Shown here piece by piece: positions 26,192 through 35,202 of a DNA stretch of 64,000 bases; position 1 is the first letter of the stretch, and the number at the start of each line of letters is the position of its first letter. A program made the translations under genes and the position numbers. Source of the DNA: Planctomycetota bacterium (GTDB lineage Bacteria; Planctomycetota; UBA1135); assembly GCA_030748415.1 (NCBI GenBank), contig JASMMA010000008.1, positions 1 through 64,000 of the forward strand, given 5' to 3'. Under the pieces are notes generated by a model. It made no database searches, was not told the origin of the DNA, and worked only from the letters and a program-made list of their open reading frames with translations.

Positions 26192-26316
26192 TTGATGAAT
26201 CTTAGTGTTCTCGAAGGGTGAGGTTTTCAAAGAAAGTGTCTTGAGTGGGGGAAAGGTAGAATCTAGTTCTACAAGTTGGGCTTGCCTGCGTGAAGAATCT
26301 CTCATGGCTTCGATTA

Positions 26317-27054
26317 ATGAGACCAGGGCTCTTGTCCCTGGCCATTGTGCTTTCCTGTTCTCCAAAACAAGAGTCGCAGGTTCGCATCGCTGTAGCGAGT
26401 AATTTCACTGAAACTATGGCAGCCCTCGCTGATTGCTTTGAAGGCCATACGGGTGAAAAAATTGTCCTGGTATCAGGTTCATCCGGAAAACATTTCGCAC
26501 AAATCCTGAACGGCGCCCCTTTCGATGCTTTCTTTTCCGCAGACACGCACCGTCCAGAGAGATTAGAGCAGGATGGGGTTGGAGTTTTGGGGAGTCGCTT
26601 TACTTATGCAAAAGGCAGGCTTGTCCTCTGGTGTCCCAAGGGAAGTGCCGTGCAGACTGCGCAAACTTATCTCACTCAATCTTCCGCTCGGCATCTGGCC
26701 ATTGGGAACCCCGAACTTGCTCCCTATGGAGGTTCAGCCAAAAGTTACTTGCTGCGGGTGGGCCTTTGGGAAAATTGGAAAAGTAGGTTGGTTTATGGAG
26801 AAAACATTGCACAGACCTTTCAATTCGTGGCAAGCGGAAACGCCGAACTTGGTTTGGTTTCAGCCGCCCAAGTCAAAAAATTGACTGAAAAGGATAAGGG
26901 AGCCTTATTGGAAATCCCTGAATCTCGACACGACCCTATCCTTCAACAGGCAATTCTCCTCAACGACCGCCCAGCCGCTCGAAAGTTTTTCGATTTTGTT
27001 CAAACTAACGAAGCTAAATCCATCATTCAGGACTACGGTTACTCCCTTCCCTGA
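26317..27054 (+). CDS. modA: Molybdate ABC transporter, substrate-binding lipoprotein
   Basis: About 245 residues. The lipobox (AIVLSC) makes it an anchored periplasmic protein. ModA motifs are [60 protein letters not shown] and [13 protein letters not shown]. It binds molybdate or tungstate and delivers it to ModBC. I use the ATG at 26317; a GTG at 26290 would add nine residues. It is first of modABC, whose genes overlap at TGATG and ATGA junctions. Several anions share this fold, but the linked ModB and ModC make molybdate the best call. Confidence 0.92.
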   Translation: MRPGLLSLAIVLSCSPKQESQVRIAVASNFTETMAALADCFEGHTGEKIVLVSGSSGKHFAQILNGAPFDAFFSADTHRPERLEQDGVGVLGSRFTYAKGRLVLWCPKGSAVQTAQTYLTQSSARHLAIGNPELAPYGGSAKSYLLRVGLWENWKSRLVYGENIAQTFQFVASGNAELGLVSAAQVKKLTEKDKGALLEIPESRHDPILQQAILLNDRPAARKFFDFVQTNEAKSIIQDYGYSLP

Positions 27055-27734
27055 TGCCATCCGAATCTGACCTCCTCGCCCTTGGGATAACACTGAAGTT
27101 GGCCGTTATTTCGACGGTAATTTTACTTCTATTGGGAACTCCACTCGCTTGGTGGATGGCCCGAAGCAAGTGGCGCTTCAAATTTGTAGTGGAAGCGATT
27201 GTTGCGCTTCCGCTTGTTCTTCCTCCAACAGTTTTGGGCTTCTATCTCTTGTTGGTTTTGGGCTCAAACGGTCCCATCGGCGCGATGATGCAATCTCTTG
27301 GTGGTAGCCCTCTCGCCTTTACTTTTACTGGTTTAGTTGTTGGCTCCGTTGTTTATTCCCTTCCCTTTGTGGTCCAACCATTGCAGGACGCATTCCAAGC
27401 TGTTGGGCGCAGGCCACTCGAAGTTGCTTCTACTTTGCGTGCATCGCCGTGGGATCGCTTTGTCTCCGTTGCTCTTCCCCTTGCTCGCCCGGGGTTCCTA
27501 ACTGCTGCGGTTTTGGGTTTTGCACATACTGTTGGAGAGTTTGGTGTGGTTCTCATGATTGGCGGGAATATTCCAGGTGAAACCAAAGTCGCATCCATTG
27601 CCATTTATGACCATGTTGAAACCATGGAATATCAACACGCGCACTGGCTTTCGGGCGGTTTGCTTTTGCTGTCTTTTGTTTTGCTGGCAACAGTTTATGC
27701 CATGAATGGTCGATTCCGGATGGTGAAGCCATGA
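27054..27734 (+). CDS. modB: Molybdate ABC transporter permease
   Basis: A 226-residue inner-membrane permease with five or six hydrophobic helices. The EAA-loop-like segment is [31 protein letters not shown], which docks on the ATPase. [17 protein letters not shown] and [17 protein letters not shown] are characteristic of ModB. Its start overlaps the modA stop (TGATG) and its end overlaps modC (ATGA), a tightly coupled operon. Confidence 0.94.
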   Translation: MPSESDLLALGITLKLAVISTVILLLLGTPLAWWMARSKWRFKFVVEAIVALPLVLPPTVLGFYLLLVLGSNGPIGAMMQSLGGSPLAFTFTGLVVGSVVYSLPFVVQPLQDAFQAVGRRPLEVASTLRASPWDRFVSVALPLARPGFLTAAVLGFAHTVGEFGVVLMIGGNIPGETKVASIAIYDHVETMEYQHAHWLSGGLLLLSFVLLATVYAMNGRFRMVKP

Positions 27735-28798
27735 GCATCCGCGCAAAGTTCAACATTCAAAGGGGCCACTTTCATCTTGATGTTGATTTGAATTTGCCAT
27801 CTAAGGGGGTCACCGCACTGTTCGGGCCCTCAGGTTCTGGCAAAACTTCTCTCTTGCGGGCCATCGCTGGCCTAGATTGTTATGAGAGGGGGGAATTACA
27901 GATAGATGACTCCACTTGGCAAGTCGGCACTACTTTTCGGAAGCCACATGAGCGGCCTATTGGCTATGTTTTCCAAGAAGCCAGTCTCTTTGAACACCTC
28001 TCAGTCGCGGGAAATTTGGGTTATGGTCTCAAGCGAGTTCCTGAAGAGAAGAGACGAATCTCTCTTCAGTCCGTAATAGAGTTATTGGACATTTCTCCCT
28101 TGCTGGAACAGAAACCTGATCAACTTTCAGGTGGCGAACGCCAACGAGTTGCGATTGCTCGTGCTCTTTCCGTGAGCCCACGCTTGTTACTTATGGATGA
28201 ACCTCTTGCGGGTTTAGATGAGAAACGAAAGCAGGGGATTTTGCCCTACATTGAGTCCCTCCATAAAGAGTTAGAGATTCCGGTTCTTTATGTGAGCCAC
28301 TCTTCAGATGAAGTCGCCCGCCTTGCCGACCACCTAGTTCTTGTTGATTCTGGTAAAGCCAAAGAAGTGGGCCCCATACAAGAAATGTTAACTCGCCTGG
28401 ACCTGCCCCTAGCGCAAGGTCCTGATGCCGAGGCATTACTCGGGGCAACTGTTTCGGGGCACGATGAGGAGTTCCACCTCACTTATCTCGATTCTCCTGC
28501 GGGTCGGTTCACGGTTGTGCGAAAGGAACTGCCTCTGGGCGAGTCGGTGCGCCTTCGTGTTGCGGCAAAGGATGTAAGTTTGACCCTTGAGCCTCAATCG
28601 GACACCTCTATTTTGAACATTTTCCCAGCAACGGTTTCAGAACTAGCCCCCTCGGGGATTGCCCAGTCCACGGTTCGCCTAGATGCGAGGGGAACGCCAT
28701 TATTGGCTCGAGTGACTCAGAAGTCAGTTGCGGCTTTAGGGTTGCAGGTCGGTAAACGGGTTTTCGCTCAGGCAAAAAGCGTTGCTCTTCTAGCATAG
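27731..28798 (+). CDS. modC: Molybdate ABC transporter ATPase
   Basis: A 355-residue ABC ATPase. Walker A is [14 protein letters not shown], the Q-loop [13 protein letters not shown], the signature [15 protein letters not shown], Walker [14 protein letters not shown], and the H-loop [11 protein letters not shown]. The C-terminal 110 residues form a TOBE/MOP-like domain ([32 protein letters not shown]) that in ModC binds molybdate. It powers uptake with ModAB. A REP-like inverted pair begins two bases after its stop. Confidence 0.94.
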   Translation: MSIRAKFNIQRGHFHLDVDLNLPSKGVTALFGPSGSGKTSLLRAIAGLDCYERGELQIDDSTWQVGTTFRKPHERPIGYVFQEASLFEHLSVAGNLGYGLKRVPEEKRRISLQSVIELLDISPLLEQKPDQLSGGERQRVAIARALSVSPRLLLMDEPLAGLDEKRKQGILPYIESLHKELEIPVLYVSHSSDEVARLADHLVLVDSGKAKEVGPIQEMLTRLDLPLAQGPDAEALLGATVSGHDEEFHLTYLDSPAGRFTVVRKELPLGESVRLRVAAKDVSLTLEPQSDTSILNIFPATVSELAPSGIAQSTVRLDARGTPLLARVTQKSVAALGLQVGKRVFAQAKSVALLA

Positions 28799-28800
28799 TA

Positions 28801-28964
28801 GACACTGACCCTATCCGCTGGGTCACATATTCCTTAACCCTTTTTAAACAAATAGCTTAGGGGCAAATTTTCTTTTTGGCCAGGCCTGCCTCAGCCGCCT
28901 TTTCCAAGGTCTTTCTCAATAGGTCTTTCCGGAGAGTGGTGACCCAGTGGATAGGGTCAGTGTC
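28801..28964. repeat. REPIN-like inverted repeat pair, copy 2
   Basis: Two 25-base arms, 28801-28825 and 28940-28964, are inverted copies. The left begins GACACTGACCC and ends TGGGTCA; the right is its reverse complement with one or two differences. Each forms a TGACCC/GGGTCA hairpin. The 114-base spacer is unlike the spacer at 7126-7250. It fills the gap between modC and the TetR gene and may terminate the modABC transcript. Confidence 0.75.
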
Positions 28965-29005
28965 TTGTGGGTTGTGTCCACGGGTGGGGAGGCTATACTA
29001 AGCAA

Positions 29006-29023
29006 ATACCGACCAGTCGGTAT
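29006..29023. promoter_or_regulatory. Palindromic TetR-type operator
   Basis: The 18-base sequence ATACCGACCAGTCGGTAT is an 8+8 palindrome (ATACCGAC / GTCGGTAT) around a 2-base centre. It ends eight bases before the ATG of the TetR gene. ACCGAC-GTCGGT inverted repeats are a common TetR-family operator form. The site likely mediates autorepression and control of the reductase operon that follows. Confidence 0.8.
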
Positions 29024-29031
29024 GTTTCCCC

Positions 29032-29634
29032 ATGGCTACCCAAGAACGCTCATCCGCAACTCAAGCTCGCATCCTTGATGCGGCTCGTGCACTTTTTTTG
29101 GAGCGAAATTTTGCCGATGTGACCATGGAACAAGTTGCAGCGACTGCTCAGGCAACGAAGGGGGCTGTTTACCACCACTTCGCTTCGAAGGAAGAGCTCT
29201 ATCTGGCCATGCTTCATGCAGACCTTGAAGATAAGAGGGAACTCTTTCAGAGGGCAGTTGACATGCCTGGCAATTGCCGCGAGCGCCTTCGCCGCTTGAC
29301 CTCTGATTACTTTCATCTCCCCCGTGGCCATCGTGAAATTATTTCACTTGTTCGCCGTGATGTGAATGTTTTTGAAGGTGATGCACGCACTTCTCTCATT
29401 CGCGCGTATCAATCGGCTCTTCCCGAACAGGTCGAAAAAATCCTGTGCGATGGGGTAGAGGCAAAACAAATCGAGGCCGCAGATCCTCGCCTCCTCTCTT
29501 GGTCCTTTGTTGCTCTTGTTGAAGTTTCTCTCAGCCCTCATGCGGGTCGAGTTTTTCCTGGTGGCGAGGCTAAGTTGGACCACATTTTGAATCTTTTCTT
29601 TGACGGCGCCTCAACGGCTGTTGTCCCAAACTGA
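29032..29634 (+). CDS. TetR/AcrR-family transcriptional regulator
   Basis: A 200-residue repressor. The N-terminal helix-turn-helix is typical: ILDAARALFLERNFADVTMEQVAATAQATKGAVYHHFASKEELYLAML. The C-terminal ligand domain is not assignable. A palindromic operator lies directly upstream, and the benzoyl-CoA-reductase-like operon begins six bases after its stop. It therefore probably controls that operon, perhaps in response to an acyl-CoA, as several TetR regulators of aromatic and fatty acid pathways do. The ligand is inference. Confidence 0.92.
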   Translation: MATQERSSATQARILDAARALFLERNFADVTMEQVAATAQATKGAVYHHFASKEELYLAMLHADLEDKRELFQRAVDMPGNCRERLRRLTSDYFHLPRGHREIISLVRRDVNVFEGDARTSLIRAYQSALPEQVEKILCDGVEAKQIEAADPRLLSWSFVALVEVSLSPHAGRVFPGGEAKLDHILNLFFDGASTAVVPN

Positions 29635-29640
29635 ACTAAC

Positions 29641-30807
29641 ATGAAAGAACCTGTCTTTGATTCCTGGCGCGATCAACCCCTCAGCGAGGTGTTGTTTCAG
29701 TGCCGCGAGCTGTACGAAAATACTGATTTTCCCACGGTTGCGAAGTGGCGTGAACAGGGCGGCAAGGTCCTGGGGCATTTCCAGGTGTACTTTCCCGAAG
29801 AAATTGCCCACGCCTCCGGAATGTTACCCATGAAAATTCATGGGGGAAACATTCAACCTGACAAGGCAGATTCGCGCTTTGGAAGTTACCTATGTTCCAT
29901 CATTAAGACTTCCCTGGAGTTCGCTCTCTCCGACAAAATCCAATTAGATGCTTTCGTGACGCATCCCATTTGTGATGCCGCGCGCAACTTGGGCGCCATT
30001 TGGGGGAGAAACTATGACTACCCTTGTGAGATTCTTTATCTTCCACAAAACCCTAATTCCGAATCTTCTGTTCCTTATCTTCGCGGTGAGTACGACCGCT
30101 TGAAGCGCATGGTGGAGAAAGTGAGTGGGACAGAGGTGACTGAAGAAGCCCTCCGAAACTCGATTCAGGTTTTCAACCATAACCGGCGCCTCCTTCGTGA
30201 GCTTTATGAAATTAAGCGCACGAATCCAGAAAAGATTGCGGCTGAAGATGCTTACGCGCTTGTCGCCCTCGCAGGAATCATGCCGCGCGAAGAGCACAAT
30301 GAACTTTTGGAATACACTCTTCCACTGATTCACGCAGTCGAAGCCAAAAAAGAGGACCGCATTCGAGTTGTATTTGAGGGCGCCTTCTGTGAACAGCCGC
30401 CGTTTGACATGGTTCGCATGTTGGGCCGAGCTTCTTATGTCGTGGACGATGATTTCCTCATTGGCCTGCGATGGATTCTCTCGGACATTCCTGTTGGCGA
30501 GGACCCACTTCAAGATTTGGCCCATGCCTACATTGAAGATTCTTCATACAGCCCCGTCCAGCACGACCTGCGCAAACGGAAAGAAAACATGCTCATTGAG
30601 CGCGTTCGCAACTCCAAGGCCGATGCTGTCATTGTGACTGCTGCAAAAATGTGTGAGCCTGGTCTTGAAGAGCAAGTTGCCTACATTCACGGACTCGACA
30701 AGGAAGACATTCCTTTCTTTGTTAGTGAGTTTGAAGAAAACCAATCCTCCTTTGCAGATCTTGAGCTTCAGCTTGAGACCTTTATGGAAAACCTCTTATT
30801 CGCCTAA
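29641..30807 (+). CDS. Benzoyl-CoA reductase/2-hydroxyacyl-CoA dehydratase subunit, BcrC/BzdN-like
   Basis: A 388-residue HgdB/BcrC-family subunit. Family marks are YFPEEIAHASGMLPMKIHGG near the N terminus and three candidate [4Fe-4S] cysteines, C85 (GSYLCSII), C111 (THPICDAA) and C338 (AKMCEP). In class I benzoyl-CoA reductases, two such subunits hold the active-site clusters and the acyl-CoA. It is first of five genes under the TetR gene; the next encodes the partner subunit and the two after that encode ATPases. Two separate ATPase genes argue for a benzoyl-CoA-reductase-type heterotetramer rather than a hydroxyglutaryl-CoA dehydratase with a single activator. The actual substrate is unproven. 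Confidence 0.85.
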   Translation: MKEPVFDSWRDQPLSEVLFQCRELYENTDFPTVAKWREQGGKVLGHFQVYFPEEIAHASGMLPMKIHGGNIQPDKADSRFGSYLCSIIKTSLEFALSDKIQLDAFVTHPICDAARNLGAIWGRNYDYPCEILYLPQNPNSESSVPYLRGEYDRLKRMVEKVSGTEVTEEALRNSIQVFNHNRRLLRELYEIKRTNPEKIAAEDAYALVALAGIMPREEHNELLEYTLPLIHAVEAKKEDRIRVVFEGAFCEQPPFDMVRMLGRASYVVDDDFLIGLRWILSDIPVGEDPLQDLAHAYIEDSSYSPVQHDLRKRKENMLIERVRNSKADAVIVTAAKMCEPGLEEQVAYIHGLDKEDIPFFVSEFEENQSSFADLELQLETFMENLLFA

Positions 30808-30821
30808 TCGGAGCCACCACC

Positions 30822-32117
30822 ATGACTGAACAAATACCAGAAACCATCGTCGGCCGCGGAAACAAAGAAGGAGCCTCCCTTTTTCGTGATTGGTTCGGCG
30901 AACTCAATCAAGCCGCAGAAGATGGACGCGGCGCTGCCTATGTCTTCGTGATGGGCAGTTTCAATGAGATCCTCAAGACCTTCGATCTCCCCGTTGTTTT
31001 CCCTGAGATTAACTCCCTCCAGACGGCTGTTCGCCGCGTTGCGCATGAATACCTAGAAGAAGCCGAAGATCACGGCTATTCGCCCGATATTTGTGGCTAT
31101 GTGAAGGCTGATATTGGGACACAACTTCGGAATGGGGAACACCCGATGGGGCAAATACCCCAGCCGTCTATTACTGTATTAACCAATGCCTGTAACACTT
31201 ATCTCAAGTGGGCAGAGGCTTGGGAACGCATGTACGAAATGCCCATGGTGACTATTGATGTCCCAGGAACCCGCTTCTCCGGCGGCGAAACTTGGCAAGG
31301 AGACCCAGATTTTGAAAATGACCGCAAGTATGTAGAGGCCCAAATCCGCGACCTGATTACAGTTTGTGAAAAAGTCACAGGCAAAAAATTCGATATTGAC
31401 AAGCTTCGTGAGGTAATGGGGCACGCTAATGGAATTTCGAGTGGCTGGAAAAGCTTGTTGGACCTCAACAAGAACAAACCCTCTGTCTTTAACGCACTCA
31501 CTGATGGAACGATTTATCTCGGTGTTGCGAACGGTCTTCGTGGCGATGAGCGCGGAGCAAAGTACTTCCAAGACCTTGTCGAAGAAATGGAATACAAGGT
31601 TGCCAACAACATCGGAACCATGACCGAGGAAGAATGGCGACTCGTTTTTGTCGGCGTGCCTTGCTATCCGATTTTCCGGCGGTTCAACGAAATGTTCTCC
31701 GAATGGAAGGGGACCTTTGTTCACTCCACATACCTCTGGTTCGCCTCCGGAGGCTCCAATGTGGGCTTCCAGTACGATTTGTCAGACCCCATCGCCAGCT
31801 TGGCCGAAGGGTCGCTCATTTCCGTTCGGGATTCCATGGATTCCATGTTCCATCACGACCGTGTTTGCGAATCCATGATTGAAGGGTTCGGTATCGATGG
31901 AGTGGTGTATCACCCGATTAAGAGTTGCCGAACAGTTTCAACTGGTCTTGCAGACGGTCGTCGCGCCCTCACCGAAAAAACAGGAATTCCAAGCCTCTTC
32001 ATTGAGTCGGACATGATGGACCAACGAGTTGTTGCGGAAGCACAAATGAAAAACCGCGCAGACGCTTTCTTTGAGGGCCTCATTTCTCGTCGCGACCAGG
32101 AACTCATCGCACATTAA
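30822..32117 (+). CDS. Benzoyl-CoA reductase/2-hydroxyacyl-CoA dehydratase subunit, BcrB/BzdO-like
   Basis: A 431-residue second HgdB-family subunit. Candidate cluster cysteines are C91 (PDICGYVK), C124 (TNACNTYLKW) and C369 (IKSCRTVSTG). Other family blocks are LPVVFPEINSLQ near the N terminus and GIPSLFIESDMMD near the end. Its length and order after the BcrC/BzdN-like gene match BzdO of the Azoarcus-type ATP-dependent benzoyl-CoA reductase (BzdNOPQ). It should pair with the 29641 product to form the catalytic half. The enzyme is expected to be cytoplasmic and oxygen-sensitive. Confidence 0.85.
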   Translation: MTEQIPETIVGRGNKEGASLFRDWFGELNQAAEDGRGAAYVFVMGSFNEILKTFDLPVVFPEINSLQTAVRRVAHEYLEEAEDHGYSPDICGYVKADIGTQLRNGEHPMGQIPQPSITVLTNACNTYLKWAEAWERMYEMPMVTIDVPGTRFSGGETWQGDPDFENDRKYVEAQIRDLITVCEKVTGKKFDIDKLREVMGHANGISSGWKSLLDLNKNKPSVFNALTDGTIYLGVANGLRGDERGAKYFQDLVEEMEYKVANNIGTMTEEEWRLVFVGVPCYPIFRRFNEMFSEWKGTFVHSTYLWFASGGSNVGFQYDLSDPIASLAEGSLISVRDSMDSMFHHDRVCESMIEGFGIDGVVYHPIKSCRTVSTGLADGRRALTEKTGIPSLFIESDMMDQRVVAEAQMKNRADAFFEGLISRRDQELIAH

Positions 32118-32141
32118 AAACCTAAGAAATAAAAAAGAAAA

Positions 32142-32963
32142 ATGGCATACGCAGCAGGTGTAGATGTTGGATCAACCCAAACTAAGGCCGTCGTCATCAA
32201 CGAAGATCGTGAAATCATTGCGAGCTGTTTGATTGACACGGGTGCAAATGTAACCAAGGCCGCCGAAGATGCTTTCAAAACTTGTATTGAAAAAGAGGGC
32301 ATTCTCGAGGAAGAAGTCGAATGGGTGATTGGGACTGGTTACGGCCGTTACAAGGTGACCTTTGGTAATGCCCAGGTGACTGAAATAAGTTGTCATGGCC
32401 GTGGTGCCGCTCATATTTTCCCAAACACGCGAACCGTTGTGGACATGGGTGGGCAGGACACCAAAGCCATCCGCGTATCTGATGTTGGCGAGATTGATGA
32501 TTTCTGCATGAATGACAAATGTGCCGCGGGTACAGGTCGTTTCCTTGGAGCATCCGCCGCTGCTTTGGACATCCCTCTCAATGACTTGGGCGATACCGCC
32601 CTAGAGTCAGAGAAAGGCGTCCAAATCTCCACAACTTGCACGGTGTTTGCCGAATCGGAGGTCCTTGCTTGGCTTGGAAAAGGCAAAAAGGTCCAAGATA
32701 TTTTGTGGGGGGTACATGAATCCATTGCAAAGCGAAGCATGGGCCTTATGAGGCGCGTAGGTATTGAGGGAGAAGTCACTTTCACAGGTGGGGTATCTCG
32801 CAATCCAGCAATGGTCAAAGCCCTAGAAGATGTTCTGGAGCAAAAACTAAATATTTCCGATGAATGTCACTTCGCCGGTGCCCTCGGCGCCGCTTTGTTC
32901 GCCATGGACCATATTCAAACAAGCCGCATTCCCCACCCTGAAACAGCCGAGGTTGCACAATGA
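32142..32963 (+). CDS. BadF/BcrA-type ATPase subunit, BzdP-like
   Basis: A 273-residue ASKHA-fold ATPase. The phosphate-binding motifs are [13 protein letters not shown] and [14 protein letters not shown]. The bridging [4Fe-4S] cysteines are in [13 protein letters not shown] and [24 protein letters not shown] is the adenosine motif. Such subunits hydrolyse ATP to lower the potential of the electron passed to the catalytic subunits. With the following paralogue it would form a heterodimer sharing one cluster. The small size (not about 440 residues) fits the Azoarcus BzdP/BzdQ subtype. The gene is coupled to the next by an ATGA overlap. Confidence 0.87.
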   Translation: MAYAAGVDVGSTQTKAVVINEDREIIASCLIDTGANVTKAAEDAFKTCIEKEGILEEEVEWVIGTGYGRYKVTFGNAQVTEISCHGRGAAHIFPNTRTVVDMGGQDTKAIRVSDVGEIDDFCMNDKCAAGTGRFLGASAAALDIPLNDLGDTALESEKGVQISTTCTVFAESEVLAWLGKGKKVQDILWGVHESIAKRSMGLMRRVGIEGEVTFTGGVSRNPAMVKALEDVLEQKLNISDECHFAGALGAALFAMDHIQTSRIPHPETAEVAQ

Positions 32964-33805
32964 CCATCACCGCAGGAATTGATGTAGGCTCCACCTACAC
33001 GAAAACTGTTCTCCTAGATTCAGACAACAATGTTGTCGCTCGGCACATCATGAGTACCGGCTTTAAGTTGGCCGATGTCGCTGAAAAATGTTACGACGCA
33101 TGCCTAGAAGGCGCTGGTCTATCGCGTAGCGATATCGCTTATGTGATTGCTACCGGTTATGGCCGCCACCAGGTTGCTTGTAAGGACCTTTCCGTAACAG
33201 ACATCACTGCAAGCGCCCGCGGTTGTTACTTTTTGTTCCCTGATACGCGAACCGTTTTGGATGTAGGCGGCCAGACGATGAAAGCCATTCGCCTCGAAGA
33301 TGATGGCCGCGTGAAATCCTTTCGCCAAAACGATAAGTGTGCGGCAGGGACTGGCGCCTTCCTCGAAAAGACCGCTCGGTATATGGGATATGAGACCAAG
33401 GATATTGACAAACTTCTAGACACTTCTCTGGACCCAGCCTCCATTTCTGGAGTTTGTGCAGTTTTTGCAGAATCCGAAGTCATCAACCAGCTGAGTTTGG
33501 GAACTCCCCCTGCTGACATCATGCAGGGTTCCATCGAATCTTTGACCACCCGCGCCGTTCAGCTCATGAAGCGAGTTAAAGCCGAACCGGGCCACACTTT
33601 GATAGGAGGCATCATGCGCTTTGGCACCATGCCCAAAGCGGTGGATAGCCGAATTGATGATGACATCAATCTTCCTGGCAGTGATGATGATTCAAGAGAT
33701 GCATCATCTATGCCACAGTTCGTGACAGCTCTTGGTGCTGCTTGGTTGTGCCACCGTCGACTTCAAAAACTTGCTGAAGAAGGCGAACCCGCCGCAACTC
33801 TCTAA
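32960..33805 (+). CDS. BadF/BcrD-type ATPase subunit, BzdQ-like
   Basis: A 281-residue paralogue of the preceding ATPase. Motifs: [28 protein letters not shown], cluster cysteines in [13 protein letters not shown] and [13 protein letters not shown], and [11 protein letters not shown] in place of the usual T-G-G-V-x-x-N adenosine loop. An acidic insert ([16 protein letters not shown]) near residue 235 is unusual. It starts inside the stop of the upstream gene (ATGA). It likely forms a heterodimer with the 32142 product. Confidence 0.87.
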   Translation: MTITAGIDVGSTYTKTVLLDSDNNVVARHIMSTGFKLADVAEKCYDACLEGAGLSRSDIAYVIATGYGRHQVACKDLSVTDITASARGCYFLFPDTRTVLDVGGQTMKAIRLEDDGRVKSFRQNDKCAAGTGAFLEKTARYMGYETKDIDKLLDTSLDPASISGVCAVFAESEVINQLSLGTPPADIMQGSIESLTTRAVQLMKRVKAEPGHTLIGGIMRFGTMPKAVDSRIDDDINLPGSDDDSRDASSMPQFVTALGAAWLCHRRLQKLAEEGEPAATL

Positions 33806-33814
33806 GCTGCCACC

Positions 33815-34105
33815 ATGAGTGATAGCCCAGCACCTCCACCGCCTGACCCCGACTTGCTGGCGCAAGGGTGGGAGCGCCGGAGTCTTGCTGACCCTGAGCG
33901 CGCTCAGGAAATGGCAGACCTTTATGAGTTGGCTGGTTTCGAAGTCAAAATCGTTCCTTTAGCCCCTATGGACTTTGCTCCCTCTTGCGGAACTTGCCCC
34001 GAAACGGTTTCCAAAAGTTATGTGGTGATTTATACCCGGAAAGAGGGGCGCACACCTCCCGACCCCCAGGGAACCGAGCCCTCCTCGAATGCCTTCGAGG
34101 TCTGA
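33815..34105 (+). CDS. Small CGTC-motif protein of the reductase operon
   Basis: A 96-residue protein of no family I recognise. It has a proline-rich start (PAPPPPDPD), a helical segment (ADPERAQEMADLYELAGFEVKIVPL), then SCGTCPETVSKSYVVIYTRK with a C-x-x-C pair. It lies nine bases after the BzdQ-like gene and is probably co-transcribed. C-x-x-C followed by a strand could bind a metal or Fe-S cluster or act in redox chemistry. A role as accessory or electron-transfer factor for the reductase is speculation. Confidence 0.7.
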   Translation: MSDSPAPPPPDPDLLAQGWERRSLADPERAQEMADLYELAGFEVKIVPLAPMDFAPSCGTCPETVSKSYVVIYTRKEGRTPPDPQGTEPSSNAFEV

Positions 34106-34123
34106 GCCGCTTAGAATCTCAGG

Positions 34124-35176
34124 GTGAAAGCTTTTCTCCTTGCCACCTTCCTGTTGCTGTGCTCTTGTGCAGAGCCACGGGCGATTTCGGAAGCTCAGCC
34201 TTCGCCATTTGAACAGCCAAGGCACGAGTTCGTACTCATGGTGAGTGTGGATGGCCTGAGATCGGATGCATTAACAACTCTTCCTCCAGGCGAACTCCCC
34301 GCCATCGAACGCTTGTTCACGGGTGCGTTTACCCTTGAAGCAAGAACGGACCCCGAACTCACGGTGACTCTTCCCAATCATGTGGGCATGTTGACTGGTC
34401 GTTTTTACGGAGGCCCTCAAGGGCATCACTGGCGCAGGAATCACACCGCCCCCCAAAAAGAAACGCTTCATTCTGTTCGAGGAAACTTCACATCGGGAGT
34501 TTTTCACGTTGCTCAAGCCTGTGGCATTCAAACCGGAATGGTCGCGGCGAAGGAAAAGTTTCAAGTCTTTCCGATTAGCTGGAACTTGCCCCGCGATGAA
34601 CCTGTTTTGAATCAATATAATTTTGAGCCGGATGCCTTGCTGGGCGCCCTCAAGGTGGTGGATTTTTTCAAAGAGCAAAAGGGTCACGGAGCGTTAGCGT
34701 TTTGGCACCTCCGTGATTTAGATGTCGCGGGACATGGAGAAGGCCAGGGTTGGAGCCTGAACCCGGAATCGGAATACATGCAAGCTCTTCAAACCGTGGA
34801 CTTAGCGTTGGGGGTTTTGTTTGCCTACTTGGATTCCCACCCAGAGGTCCTCTCCCGAACCGCCATCCTTCTCACTTCAGACCATGGTGGAGGAGTTCCT
34901 CTGCATGGGCATTGGATTGAAGGACTGCACCCAGAAAACTGGACCATTCCCCTTCTTGCTTGGTCAGGCCGTGGTGCCTTCTCTGGGGAACTCTATGAGC
35001 TAAACACTCAAACTAGGCTCCATCCAGGATTGGCCATTGCCACGCCCAATGGAAGTCTGCCCGCAATCGCTAATGCAGATATCGGGAATTTGGCTCTTCA
35101 TATTCTTGGACTTCCACCCATCCCTGGATCAGTCTCAAACAAGGCCCAAAATTTGCGCTTGGTCGAACGAAACTAG
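34124..35176 (+). CDS. Type I phosphodiesterase/nucleotide pyrophosphatase-like lipoprotein
   Basis: A 350-residue alkaline-phosphatase-superfamily hydrolase. A lipobox (LLLCSC) follows the GTG start at 34124. Metal and nucleophile motifs are MVSVDGLRSD, the nucleophile Thr in TVTLPNHVGMLTGR, FWHLRDLDVAGHGEG and LLTSDHGGG with a trailing HGH. The set matches NPP-type ectophosphodiesterases. It would hydrolyse phosphodiester or phosphonate-type substrates outside the cytoplasm. It follows the reductase operon by 18 bases, perhaps only by proximity. Confidence 0.87.
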   Translation: MKAFLLATFLLLCSCAEPRAISEAQPSPFEQPRHEFVLMVSVDGLRSDALTTLPPGELPAIERLFTGAFTLEARTDPELTVTLPNHVGMLTGRFYGGPQGHHWRRNHTAPQKETLHSVRGNFTSGVFHVAQACGIQTGMVAAKEKFQVFPISWNLPRDEPVLNQYNFEPDALLGALKVVDFFKEQKGHGALAFWHLRDLDVAGHGEGQGWSLNPESEYMQALQTVDLALGVLFAYLDSHPEVLSRTAILLTSDHGGGVPLHGHWIEGLHPENWTIPLLAWSGRGAFSGELYELNTQTRLHPGLAIATPNGSLPAIANADIGNLALHILGLPPIPGSVSNKAQNLRLVERN

Positions 35177-35202
35177 GGACAATTCTTGGGGTTTTGTTTT
35201 GA

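Noticed and set aside
29944-30525. Leftward open frame of 193 codons
   Set aside because: Antisense shadow of the BcrC/BzdN-like gene.
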